From Leptospira wolbachii serovar Codice str. CDC (GTDB taxonomy: Bacteria; Spirochaetota; Leptospiria; Leptospirales; Leptospiraceae), in contig NZ_AOGZ02000024.1 of NCBI RefSeq assembly GCF_000332515.2, positions 1-60,453 of the forward strand: DNA of 60,453 nt, read 5' to 3'. The notes under the pieces were generated by a model. The model made no database searches and was not told the DNA's origin. It saw nothing but the letters and a program-made list of their open reading frames with translations. Both the position numbers and the translations under genes were made by a program. How positions within the stretch are numbered: the stretch's first letter is position 1; the number at the start of each line of letters is the position of its first letter. Below are positions 53,309-60,453 of the stretch, piece by piece.

Positions 53309-56300
53309 TTGCCGATACATTATTACGCTGGCCTTCATCTAGGTGAGATCACCACCGAACTTGGAAAACAAATCACCGAAGACCAAAGAGAGAGTCCTCT
53401 TAAACGACCTATCGTTGTGGTTCCCAATCAAAATCTTATCCCATGGTTACGACTAAACTTACCAAAATTTGATTCTTCCCATCTTTCCTTAAACATAGAG
53501 TTTACATTTTTAGAAAAAGCAATTTTAAAAATTATATTCCAATCTTTGAATATACCAAACTACGAAGAACAGACGGCACTGTATCAATACGAAACATTAA
53601 AACGAGATTGTTTCGCTCTACTTTACCAAAAACAAAATACATTGTTGAAAAATTTTCCTGAGATGGAAAAATATTTGGAAGAGATTCCAAAGTTATACTA
53701 TCTCTCCGATGTACTTACAAAATATTTCAAAGACTATGAACTTAACCGAGAAGATTGGATTAAAGATTGGCTTGGTTTGGAAGCAAAAACCATCCCGAGC
53801 GAACTTAAAAAAGACCCTTATTGGGAATTAGAAAAACAAATTTATACCGAAATTTATAAAGACAAAGTAAAACCGAAAAATCTATTCCGCTATTTGGAAG
53901 AAGGGAAACAGTTGCCTTTAAGTGGCGACCTGCACTTGTTTTGTTTGTCCAATCTTTCTGGAACCTATATTGATTTTTTAAAACAAACAGCTCTTCCCGA
54001 AGATTCTAAACTAACTGTGCATATCTACCAGTTTCACAACGGAAAAATCATTGGTAAAAATTCAGAGAAAACAAAAAACTACTTATCCAAGTTTTCCAAA
54101 CCACAATCCTATTTAGCAAAAGAGTTTGCGAAAGATCAGTATAACAAACAAAAGTCGAAGTTTGTAAGTGGTGGTATGCTTTCCAAGTTAAAAGCTTTTT
54201 TATTAGAAGAGTCTCCAAAAGCAGAAAATTATCTAGAGGATCAGACTGTGCGTGTTTGGAACGCGCCTTCAGTTTATCGCGAAGTAGAGTCGATAACCCA
54301 CGATATATTACATAAGATAAGTGTCAGCAAAGGGAAACTCAATTTATTAGATTTCGCTATTTTAGTGCCCAACATGAATGAGTATCGCTCTGCCATAGAA
54401 TGGGTGTTTGATGGCGGAATTTACTCAACACAAACGAAAGAAAACTTACCCAAGTTACTAAGGATACCCTACTCTATCACGGATTTAGTGGCTAAAGACA
54501 CATCACAGTTGTATTTGGCACTGTCTACTTTGTTTCGTTGTATAAAAAACGATCGCTTTGAAAAAGAAGACATCCATAGTTTGTTCAAAAATCCTCTCAT
54601 TGCAAATATAAATGAAGGCGATGAGGAAACACAACTCCAAGTTTTAGATTTAATTGATTCATTAGGTTCCATTTATGAAGAAGAAAAAGAATACAACCCT
54701 TATACTATTTCCTTCGGACTCAAACGAGCTGTTGTATCTATGGTGGTTGAAGAAGAAGCCGCATGGGAAGAATTACAAATTGTTACAAAACCAATTTCTT
54801 CTGACAAAACCATCATTCAATTTGTAGAAATTTGGAATCGGATCAAAAAGATCCAACAGGGATTAAAAGAAAAAATTCTAAAGACTCCAAAGGAAGAAAG
54901 GTATTCCCTTCTTGAAAATTTATTTCAAAATTTATTCTCTTTTGAAGGAGAATGGGAAAGAGAACGAGTATATTTTAACCAATGGCTTCGCTCCGTAAGA
55001 TCTTGGTGCGACTCTGATTGGAACAAAACAAAAGACTTTTTGGAAATGATTTCTTTGATCACGGAAGAAGTTTTCTCTGACATACCAATGCATCGAGGTA
55101 ACTATTTAACCGAAGGTGTAACGGTTTCTCTTTTACAACCTATGCGACCCATTCCTTTTTTACATGTTTACATTGCTGGACTTGGCGAAGGAAAATTTCC
55201 AGGCTCTGTAGATAGATCAAGATTTAATTTACGAAGACATGATTCTAAACCTTGGGATCTCAACCGAAGAGAGATTCAAGAGTCATTATTTTGGGAGTCC
55301 ATTCTTTCTGCAGAAGATAGCATTACTTTTTCTTATGTTGGCAAAAACACATTAGAAGATAAAGAATTTGAACCATGTTCCACTCTATTTGAAGTAATGA
55401 CAACAATGGGCTTAAGAGAAGCAGTCGAATTACCACTAACATCGTATAGTCGTTTTTTTGATAAAAATTCATTCCCATCCTTTGATTATGTTCGCAATTT
55501 AGAAAGGTTTCTAAATACAGACACTTTATTACCAAATCCAAATTTTACTGATCCGAATCAATTGGCATCAATAGATGTTTTTGATAAAAGGACCGATGAA
55601 ATCACCGTTCAACAACTAACTAACGGACTAAAAAACCCCATGTTAGGACCTTTATCAGAAAACCTGGGAAAGATTTGGGAGGATGAAGAAAGCGAAGCGG
55701 AAGAGCCCTTTCAACTCAACCGATTAGAAATCTATACCATTAAATCCATTTTTATTCCTATTTTTACAGAATCATTGGTTGTCGACAAAGAATGGAATTG
55801 GAATCGAGATAGAATTCAAACACATCTAAAAGAATTAACACTCAAAGCAGAACAAAATGCAGAGTTCCCTTATGGCGCCTTTCACATAGTATCTTCTGAA
55901 GTTTTATTGAAAGAATTAGAAACCGTATCTGAACGATTTCGAATCTTAAAAGAATCGCTCTTCCATCCAGAAAGTAGTTTGTCCTTTTTTAAAGCTGTAT
56001 CGATTGGAGATACAGGGCTTCGAGATTGCAAAAAAATGGAACCTTACCTTATAACAGATACATACGCACTTACAGGAGAATGGGAAAACCTAATTGAAAA
56101 AGATGGGATATACTACTGGTTTTACGCAGGTAGTTTGTATGATAAACCAACAAAACCCAATGACTATTTAAAGGATTATCTCGGGAAGATGGCTTATGTA
56201 ATGATTAGCGCCTGTTTGTTTCGAATCACGGGACATCGTTTAATCATCATTCCTGCCAACGCAAAGGATTTTAAAAACGAAAGTTGGCTAGACATGTCTA

Positions 56301-56614
56301 GTCTCTTGGTAGAGGATTGCCAATCCTATTTAAATTCCATATTTCAATTGGTAACAGAAAAAAATCCAAAATACATTCCCAATGCAGGTTTGAATCTTTT
56401 CTTTGCCAAACATTCTCTAGTAGAAATTGAAGGGAATTTAGAGAATGTTGATCTCTTATGGAATGAGTTTTTATTGGAAGAATCCGATACCATTTTACAA
56501 TTTGAAAGTAAACTGATGAAACTTTCACCTTATACAAAAGTTTTATTAGAAAATTTTTCCATTAATTCTGTTTTAGAGATATTTTTGCCACTTCTAAAAA
56601 AAAGGTTTCGATAG
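53309..56614 (+). CDS. recC: RecC, exodeoxyribonuclease V gamma subunit
   Basis: The 1101-aa protein is close to E. coli RecC (1122 aa). The N-terminal RecC signature is clear (PIVVVPNQNLIPWLRLNLPKFD, matching the LVQSPGMARWLKLxL region), with later segments such as FLHVYIAGLGEGKFPGSVDR, NLRRHDSKPWDLNRREIQE and TLFEVMTTMGLREAV. RecC holds the complex together and scans for Chi. The start is TTG 53309 with AAAGGGA 6-8 nt upstream; no ATG fits. The stop abuts the recB ATG directly. Probably the first gene of a recCBD operon. Confidence 0.92.
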   Translation: MPIHYYAGLHLGEITTELGKQITEDQRESPLKRPIVVVPNQNLIPWLRLNLPKFDSSHLSLNIEFTFLEKAILKIIFQSLNIPNYEEQTALYQYETLKRDCFALLYQKQNTLLKNFPEMEKYLEEIPKLYYLSDVLTKYFKDYELNREDWIKDWLGLEAKTIPSELKKDPYWELEKQIYTEIYKDKVKPKNLFRYLEEGKQLPLSGDLHLFCLSNLSGTYIDFLKQTALPEDSKLTVHIYQFHNGKIIGKNSEKTKNYLSKFSKPQSYLAKEFAKDQYNKQKSKFVSGGMLSKLKAFLLEESPKAENYLEDQTVRVWNAPSVYREVESITHDILHKISVSKGKLNLLDFAILVPNMNEYRSAIEWVFDGGIYSTQTKENLPKLLRIPYSITDLVAKDTSQLYLALSTLFRCIKNDRFEKEDIHSLFKNPLIANINEGDEETQLQVLDLIDSLGSIYEEEKEYNPYTISFGLKRAVVSMVVEEEAAWEELQIVTKPISSDKTIIQFVEIWNRIKKIQQGLKEKILKTPKEERYSLLENLFQNLFSFEGEWERERVYFNQWLRSVRSWCDSDWNKTKDFLEMISLITEEVFSDIPMHRGNYLTEGVTVSLLQPMRPIPFLHVYIAGLGEGKFPGSVDRSRFNLRRHDSKPWDLNRREIQESLFWESILSAEDSITFSYVGKNTLEDKEFEPCSTLFEVMTTMGLREAVELPLTSYSRFFDKNSFPSFDYVRNLERFLNTDTLLPNPNFTDPNQLASIDVFDKRTDEITVQQLTNGLKNPMLGPLSENLGKIWEDEESEAEEPFQLNRLEIYTIKSIFIPIFTESLVVDKEWNWNRDRIQTHLKELTLKAEQNAEFPYGAFHIVSSEVLLKELETVSERFRILKESLFHPESSLSFFKAVSIGDTGLRDCKKMEPYLITDTYALTGEWENLIEKDGIYYWFYAGSLYDKPTKPNDYLKDYLGKMAYVMISACLFRITGHRLIIIPANAKDFKNESWLDMSSLLVEDCQSYLNSIFQLVTEKNPKYIPNAGLNLFFAKHSLVEIEGNLENVDLLWNEFLLEESDTILQFESKLMKLSPYTKVLLENFSINSVLEIFLPLLKKRFR

Positions 56615-59600
56615 ATGGACCATCCCCTACTCCACAAACCTAAGTTCATCGAAGCCTCAGCAGGTACGGGAAAAACCCACCTCATCATGGAAATGTTAGG
56701 CGATATCATGAAAAATGATGTTCAAAATAATATTCCCGAAAACAGAATTCTAAATACGCTAATTCTCACCTTTACCGAAAAAGCTGCGGGGGAACTAAAG
56801 GGACGACTTAAAACAAAAATATTGGAGCTTTCGGAAAATGGAACCAAACCTGGTTTTTATCGTTATTTGCGCGATTTAGACCAAGTCACGATATCTACTA
56901 TCCACGGGTTTTGTAATATGGTATTGAAAGAATATCCAATTGAAACCCAAAACAACCCAAACGTTCGATTAACAAGCACAGATGAAATTATTAAAAAAAG
57001 TTTCTATCTATTAAAACGAAACCATTGGGGAGGAAGAAACTTTGATGATTTAGCAAAGGATTTAATTGAGTCGAAAACTTTAGAAAAAGAATCTTCTATT
57101 ACCTTTTCTGTATCCAAACTTCTATCCAACACCAAGAACTACCATTTCCCAGAGATCTTGACTTTAGAAAAAGCAATCCTGTCACCTAACATAGAGAAGA
57201 TCGTTTCTTCTCTAACTCAAGTGATCCAATTCCTTAAGGGTCCAATTGGCGACTCTATTTTTGAACAAGGCGATAAAAGGACCATTCAGAAATGGATGGA
57301 GAGTTGGTTGTCCATGGATACGTTTTTGACAGCCATTCTTGCGAAAGACATAGATACCCTCAGAACTGAATTACAAAGGATCGAGAATTTACAAAGGACA
57401 GCCGACAAAGTTTCTTACCAATACTTCACATACTTTCTGTTAACCGGAAAAACAATCACAAAAAATCTAACTAAAGAAGCTATTGATGTACAATCATCTA
57501 TAAAAGCACTCGTATCCTTACTCGAAGACACATTTCCAAAAGATAGAATAGACTTGGATGGGGAATGGTTTTTACAGGAAACGGCACTTAAACTTGCAGA
57601 AGATACAAAATTACAATTGAAAACCGGGGATTCATTAACTTACGATCAAATGATCCTCAAAATACATGAAGCTGTTGTTACTTCCCCCAATCCATCACTA
57701 ATCCAAGCGTTAAAGGAACGATACCAAATTTGTATTTTGGATGAGTTTCAAGATACAGACAAAAATCAATACCAAATCTTTCGCTCCCTCTTTGTGGACG
57801 CAAAAGACAAAACCCGAATGTTATTTTGTATTGGAGACCCCAAACAAAGTATCTACGGATTTAGAGGAGCTGACATTGGAATTTATCTAGATGCAGCAAG
57901 TGACTTTGCCGACTCCAAAGATAGTCTATCGACAAACTATCGTTCCACGAAAGAGATCATCAATGGACTAAATCTTCTCTTTCATAACAAAGAAAACGAT
58001 TTGGGTGAAACTAATTTTTTTCCCATAGAAGAACCAGGCTCAAAAAAAGAAAACTACCAATACCATCCAGTCGATTCCCCGAAAGACTCTGAAATCAAAT
58101 ATACTTATGCTAATCCAAATGAATCTGGAATACATATCATTCAATATGCAGATCACTTACAAAATCTGAGCCAAGCAAGGAGTGTTTGGGCAGAGTCGAT
58201 AAAAAATGAAATTTTTTCTTTTCAGCAAAAGGAACAATCTCTGTCTTTTTTTAAAAAAGACGAAAAACAAATTCAATCTGTTAAACTTAGAGACATTGCC
58301 GTGTTATGTGGCAGTAAAAAGGAAACAGAACTGATCGAAAAGACTTTGTCAAAAGCAGGAATTCCCTGTTCCATTTACAAACAAAGAGGGATTTTTCAAT
58401 CAAGGGAAGCAGATCAAATTGAAAACTTATTGGAATGTTTGGTTCAGTCGAACAGTTCACGCTCTTACAAACGAATTCTTTTTTCTGATCTTTTTGGTGT
58501 CCGTCCAGAAGATCTATCCAAATACAATGAACATTCTATTGATTCCTACGAGAAGTCGCTCATTGATGTATGGTTAAAACTGATTCGAGACAATCGTTAT
58601 GCGGCATTTTTCCGATCTGTTATGGATGAAACAAAAATCCTTTGGGACCATGAACTCAAAAATTTAGAATGGGAAAGAAAACGAACCAACTATAGACAAA
58701 TCTTTCAGCGGTTATTGGAATTCCAAATTCGATCCAATGCAAATCTTAATGAATTATTGGGAGAATTAAGAGAACTTAAACAAGCAAAAACTTCTCCAGA
58801 AGAAGAACCACTCTTTGACCGGGAAACAGAGGATGATGCTGTTCAAATTCTGACCATCCATGCTTCCAAAGGTTTAGAATGGCCCATTGTGTTTTTATAT
58901 TATTTTGGAACAAGGCCCCAAAGTTTAACTGACTACGAATACCCAACCGTCATCGAAGAAAGTCACAAAACAGAGAGAAGATGGATACTTAGCCTGTGGG
59001 ATTCGAAAAATGGAAAACAAAACGAATATAAACATTTTCTAAACGAACAAAAACGTTTGTTATACGTAGCCCTAACAAGACCGAATTTGAGGTTGTATCT
59101 ACCTAAATTGTCTTGGGGGAAAGACTCTACTCAAAAATCTGGTTATGGGAACATTCTATTGACCGAACTGGAACGGATCCAAGAATATAGCAAAACTCAT
59201 TTAGATTCCAAAAAATGTTTTCTATTCCGAAATGGAAGCAACACACAAACCTTTGAAAAAACAATTAACACCCCAAATTCGATTCTAACAAAAAACTCAA
59301 ATGCTTCTCCAATCGTTCTCCCTACAGAGATCAAAGCGGGAAGGATACTATTGCAACATAGTTATACTAGCCTACAGACTTCACAAAATCTTTTGGAAAA
59401 GATTAATGGAGAAACTTACAAAGAAATTGAAGAGACCCTGGAACCAGAATCTACTAAAATTAAATCAAAACTTCCTTCCAGCTCTAGAACTGGAAATTTC
59501 CTTCATCGCATACTGGAGTTATGTGACTTCTCTACTTTTGAACTCCCAATAGAAAAAATTCTAAACCACCCATCTTGGATTTGGGCATACACAGAATCCA

Positions 59601-60226
59601 TTCGCCAATACCCAATCAAACTGCCATTCGACACCGAAGAACCTTTGGATTTGATTGTTGCCACCCTTTTGAAACGAGCCATGAAGGCAGAAATTACTCT
59701 CGTCGATGGAAAATGTTTTTCTTTGAGTGAGTTAAAACCGGAAGAAAGATCTTCTGAATTAAAATTCCATTTATACGTACAAAAGATGTTAGAAAAGACG
59801 GGTGTAAGGTTAACACCCGGATTCGAGAACTATTTAAAAGGAGCCATCGATTTGGTTTTTTGTAAAAACGGAAAGTATTATATCGCCGATTACAAATCAA
59901 ACCTTTTGCCGAATGATCTCTATGATAAAAACTCTGTAACTTCTGCTGTAATCGAAAAAGGATATATGATTCAAAAATCAGTTTATGCTTTGATTCTTTA
60001 CGACTATCTTTCCTCTCTTTATGGAGATGAATTAGCTTTGGAGCGTTTTGGAGGAGTCTATTATCTTTTTCTGCGCGGTATGGGTAGCGCCAAAGACTCG
60101 GGAATCTATTCTGACCTTAAATCATCCAAAGAAGTCTGGACTACGGGAACTTTCCTAGAGATCCGCAAAGAAGTTTTAGCGTATATTCAAGAAGCAGCTC
60201 TGAGTTTGGAGAAGTTATATTTATGA
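56615..60226 (+). CDS. recB: RecB, exodeoxyribonuclease V beta subunit
   Basis: The 1203-aa 3'-to-5' helicase-nuclease compares with about 1180 aa in E. coli. Helicase motifs: Walker A EASAGTGKTH, TFTEKAAGELKGRLK, TISTIHGFC, Walker B ILDEFQDTDKNQ, IGDPKQSIYGFRGAD, STNYRS, TIHASKGLEWPIVFLY, LLYVALTRP. The C-terminal nuclease has HRILE, GAIDLVF and YYIADYKSN with the catalytic Asp/Lys, so nuclease activity should be retained. ATG 56615 follows the recC stop with no gap and the stop overlaps recD by 4 nt. Confidence 0.96.
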   Translation: MDHPLLHKPKFIEASAGTGKTHLIMEMLGDIMKNDVQNNIPENRILNTLILTFTEKAAGELKGRLKTKILELSENGTKPGFYRYLRDLDQVTISTIHGFCNMVLKEYPIETQNNPNVRLTSTDEIIKKSFYLLKRNHWGGRNFDDLAKDLIESKTLEKESSITFSVSKLLSNTKNYHFPEILTLEKAILSPNIEKIVSSLTQVIQFLKGPIGDSIFEQGDKRTIQKWMESWLSMDTFLTAILAKDIDTLRTELQRIENLQRTADKVSYQYFTYFLLTGKTITKNLTKEAIDVQSSIKALVSLLEDTFPKDRIDLDGEWFLQETALKLAEDTKLQLKTGDSLTYDQMILKIHEAVVTSPNPSLIQALKERYQICILDEFQDTDKNQYQIFRSLFVDAKDKTRMLFCIGDPKQSIYGFRGADIGIYLDAASDFADSKDSLSTNYRSTKEIINGLNLLFHNKENDLGETNFFPIEEPGSKKENYQYHPVDSPKDSEIKYTYANPNESGIHIIQYADHLQNLSQARSVWAESIKNEIFSFQQKEQSLSFFKKDEKQIQSVKLRDIAVLCGSKKETELIEKTLSKAGIPCSIYKQRGIFQSREADQIENLLECLVQSNSSRSYKRILFSDLFGVRPEDLSKYNEHSIDSYEKSLIDVWLKLIRDNRYAAFFRSVMDETKILWDHELKNLEWERKRTNYRQIFQRLLEFQIRSNANLNELLGELRELKQAKTSPEEEPLFDRETEDDAVQILTIHASKGLEWPIVFLYYFGTRPQSLTDYEYPTVIEESHKTERRWILSLWDSKNGKQNEYKHFLNEQKRLLYVALTRPNLRLYLPKLSWGKDSTQKSGYGNILLTELERIQEYSKTHLDSKKCFLFRNGSNTQTFEKTINTPNSILTKNSNASPIVLPTEIKAGRILLQHSYTSLQTSQNLLEKINGETYKEIEETLEPESTKIKSKLPSSSRTGNFLHRILELCDFSTFELPIEKILNHPSWIWAYTESIRQYPIKLPFDTEEPLDLIVATLLKRAMKAEITLVDGKCFSLSELKPEERSSELKFHLYVQKMLEKTGVRLTPGFENYLKGAIDLVFCKNGKYYIADYKSNLLPNDLYDKNSVTSAVIEKGYMIQKSVYALILYDYLSSLYGDELALERFGGVYYLFLRGMGSAKDSGIYSDLKSSKEVWTTGTFLEIRKEVLAYIQEAALSLEKLYL

Positions 60227-60442
60227 AACAAACAGAACCATCATACATAGAATTGGCGAAAGAAATTATTACCTACTTCCCTCACATCCAAAAAAACCAT
60301 GAGCAGTTGATCGCAGACCTGATCGAAGCAAATCAAAATGGAGACCTATATTTGCCTGTGAAAGCTGAGCACTCCATAGATATTTTTAAAAACCAATTTC
60401 CTTTTTATTTGGATGCAGTAGGCAACGAAATAAGACTTTATT
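60223..60442 (+). CDS. recD: RecD 5' part (continues at base 14)
   Basis: ATG 60223 overlaps the recB stop (ATGA). These 220 nt give the first 73 residues; the last 108 nt are the terminal overlap, so the unique part is residues 1-37 or so and the frame continues at base 14. The apparent stop TAG at 60442-60444 is made by adapter sequence. Closing the circle restores 602 aa. Confidence 0.93.
60335..60442 (+). repeat. Terminal direct overlap, right copy
   Basis: Identical to 12-119. See that entry; removing one copy closes the circle within recD. Confidence 0.93.
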
Positions 60443-60453
60443 AGTCTACGCGT
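60443..60453. other. Probable residual adapter at right end
   Basis: agtctacgcgt is the exact reverse complement of bases 1-11 and interrupts recD. Inferred library adapter. Confidence 0.7.

Noticed and set aside
1..60453. Linear replicon with inverted-repeat telomeres
   Set aside because: The 11-bp terminal inverted repeat breaks recD, while the 108-bp direct overlap restores it; circular assembly with adapter is far simpler.
1..60453. CRISPR array, IS element, integrase, tRNA or rRNA
   Set aside because: No regularly spaced direct repeats, transposase or recombinase motifs or RNA gene signatures were seen on either strand.

Overview
This window is a complete small circular replicon, cut inside recD, from a Leptospira-like spirochaete and most probably from the saprophytic (L. 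biflexa-type) branch. Bases 12-119 and 60335-60442 are the same 108 bp. Outside them lie 11 bp (1-11 and 60443-60453) that are exact reverse complements and look like leftover adapter. Removing adapters and overlap gives a circle of 60,323 bp, in which recD reads through the join as one 602-codon frame. The Leptospira assignment rests on AT-rich sequence, many spirochaete-style lipoproteins, AraC and histidine-kinase types common in that genus, and a recBCD + parAB + rep plasmid. From memory, the p74 replicon of L. biflexa also carries recBCD; I could not run a comparison.

Layout. 1-1708: 3' part of recD. 1691-2212: nucleoside deoxyribosyltransferase-like gene. 2255-11200: haem/iron island. 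It has a leftward set (two paralogous lipoproteins, a HmuY-like lipoprotein, a TonB-dependent haem receptor) and a divergent rightward operon hmuTUVS, separated by a control region with three Fur-box-like sites. 11180-16718: a MASE3-like histidine kinase, a 7TMR-DISM/SpoIIE-type phosphatase and small metabolic genes (YegP-like, PpnP, TetR, thioesterase, DUF1653-like). 16750-20912: replication and partition region. Two paralogous Rep-like winged-helix genes point away from each other around parB-parA. parA is bracketed by two inverted copies of a 19-bp palindromic site, and each rep has a related leader box.

20974-26463: a lipoprotein, a YheT-like hydrolase and an opgG / small ORF / opgH cluster for periplasmic glucans, in which opgH looks split. 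26606-29877: two translationally coupled large lipoproteins with Gly/Ala-rich hydrophobic C-terminal halves and no function I recognise. 29890-33916: receiver-GGDEF protein, SrkA-like kinase, SpoU-type methyltransferase, and a DHFR-like/TetR divergent pair with two clear operators. 34121-39839: PAS histidine kinase and a HlyD/FtsX/LolD-like ABC system. 39953-43317: YggU, a membrane protein and an ammonium transporter fused to a class III nucleotide cyclase. 43495-45172: hipBA-like toxin-antitoxin pair. 45597-49936: an unrecognised two-gene operon (propeller-like protein plus a 1124-aa protein). 49991-52973: AraC regulator and a divergent lipoprotein S15-type hydrolase. 53309-end: recC, recB and the start of recD, coupled end to end.

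Together: maintenance functions (recBCD, parAB, two reps, hipBA) surround an accessory load of haem acquisition, envelope glucans, lipoproteins and many signalling proteins. No transposase, integrase, tRNA, rRNA or CRISPR array was seen. A three-copy intergenic hairpin repeat (near 19.7, 41.0 and 53.2 kb) is the only dispersed repeat found. The features most worth follow-up are the Amt-cyclase fusion, the duplicated rep modules with parA-flanking palindromes, the His-free HmuY homologue under Fur-like sites, the coupled lipoprotein pair and the 45.6-49.9 kb operon.
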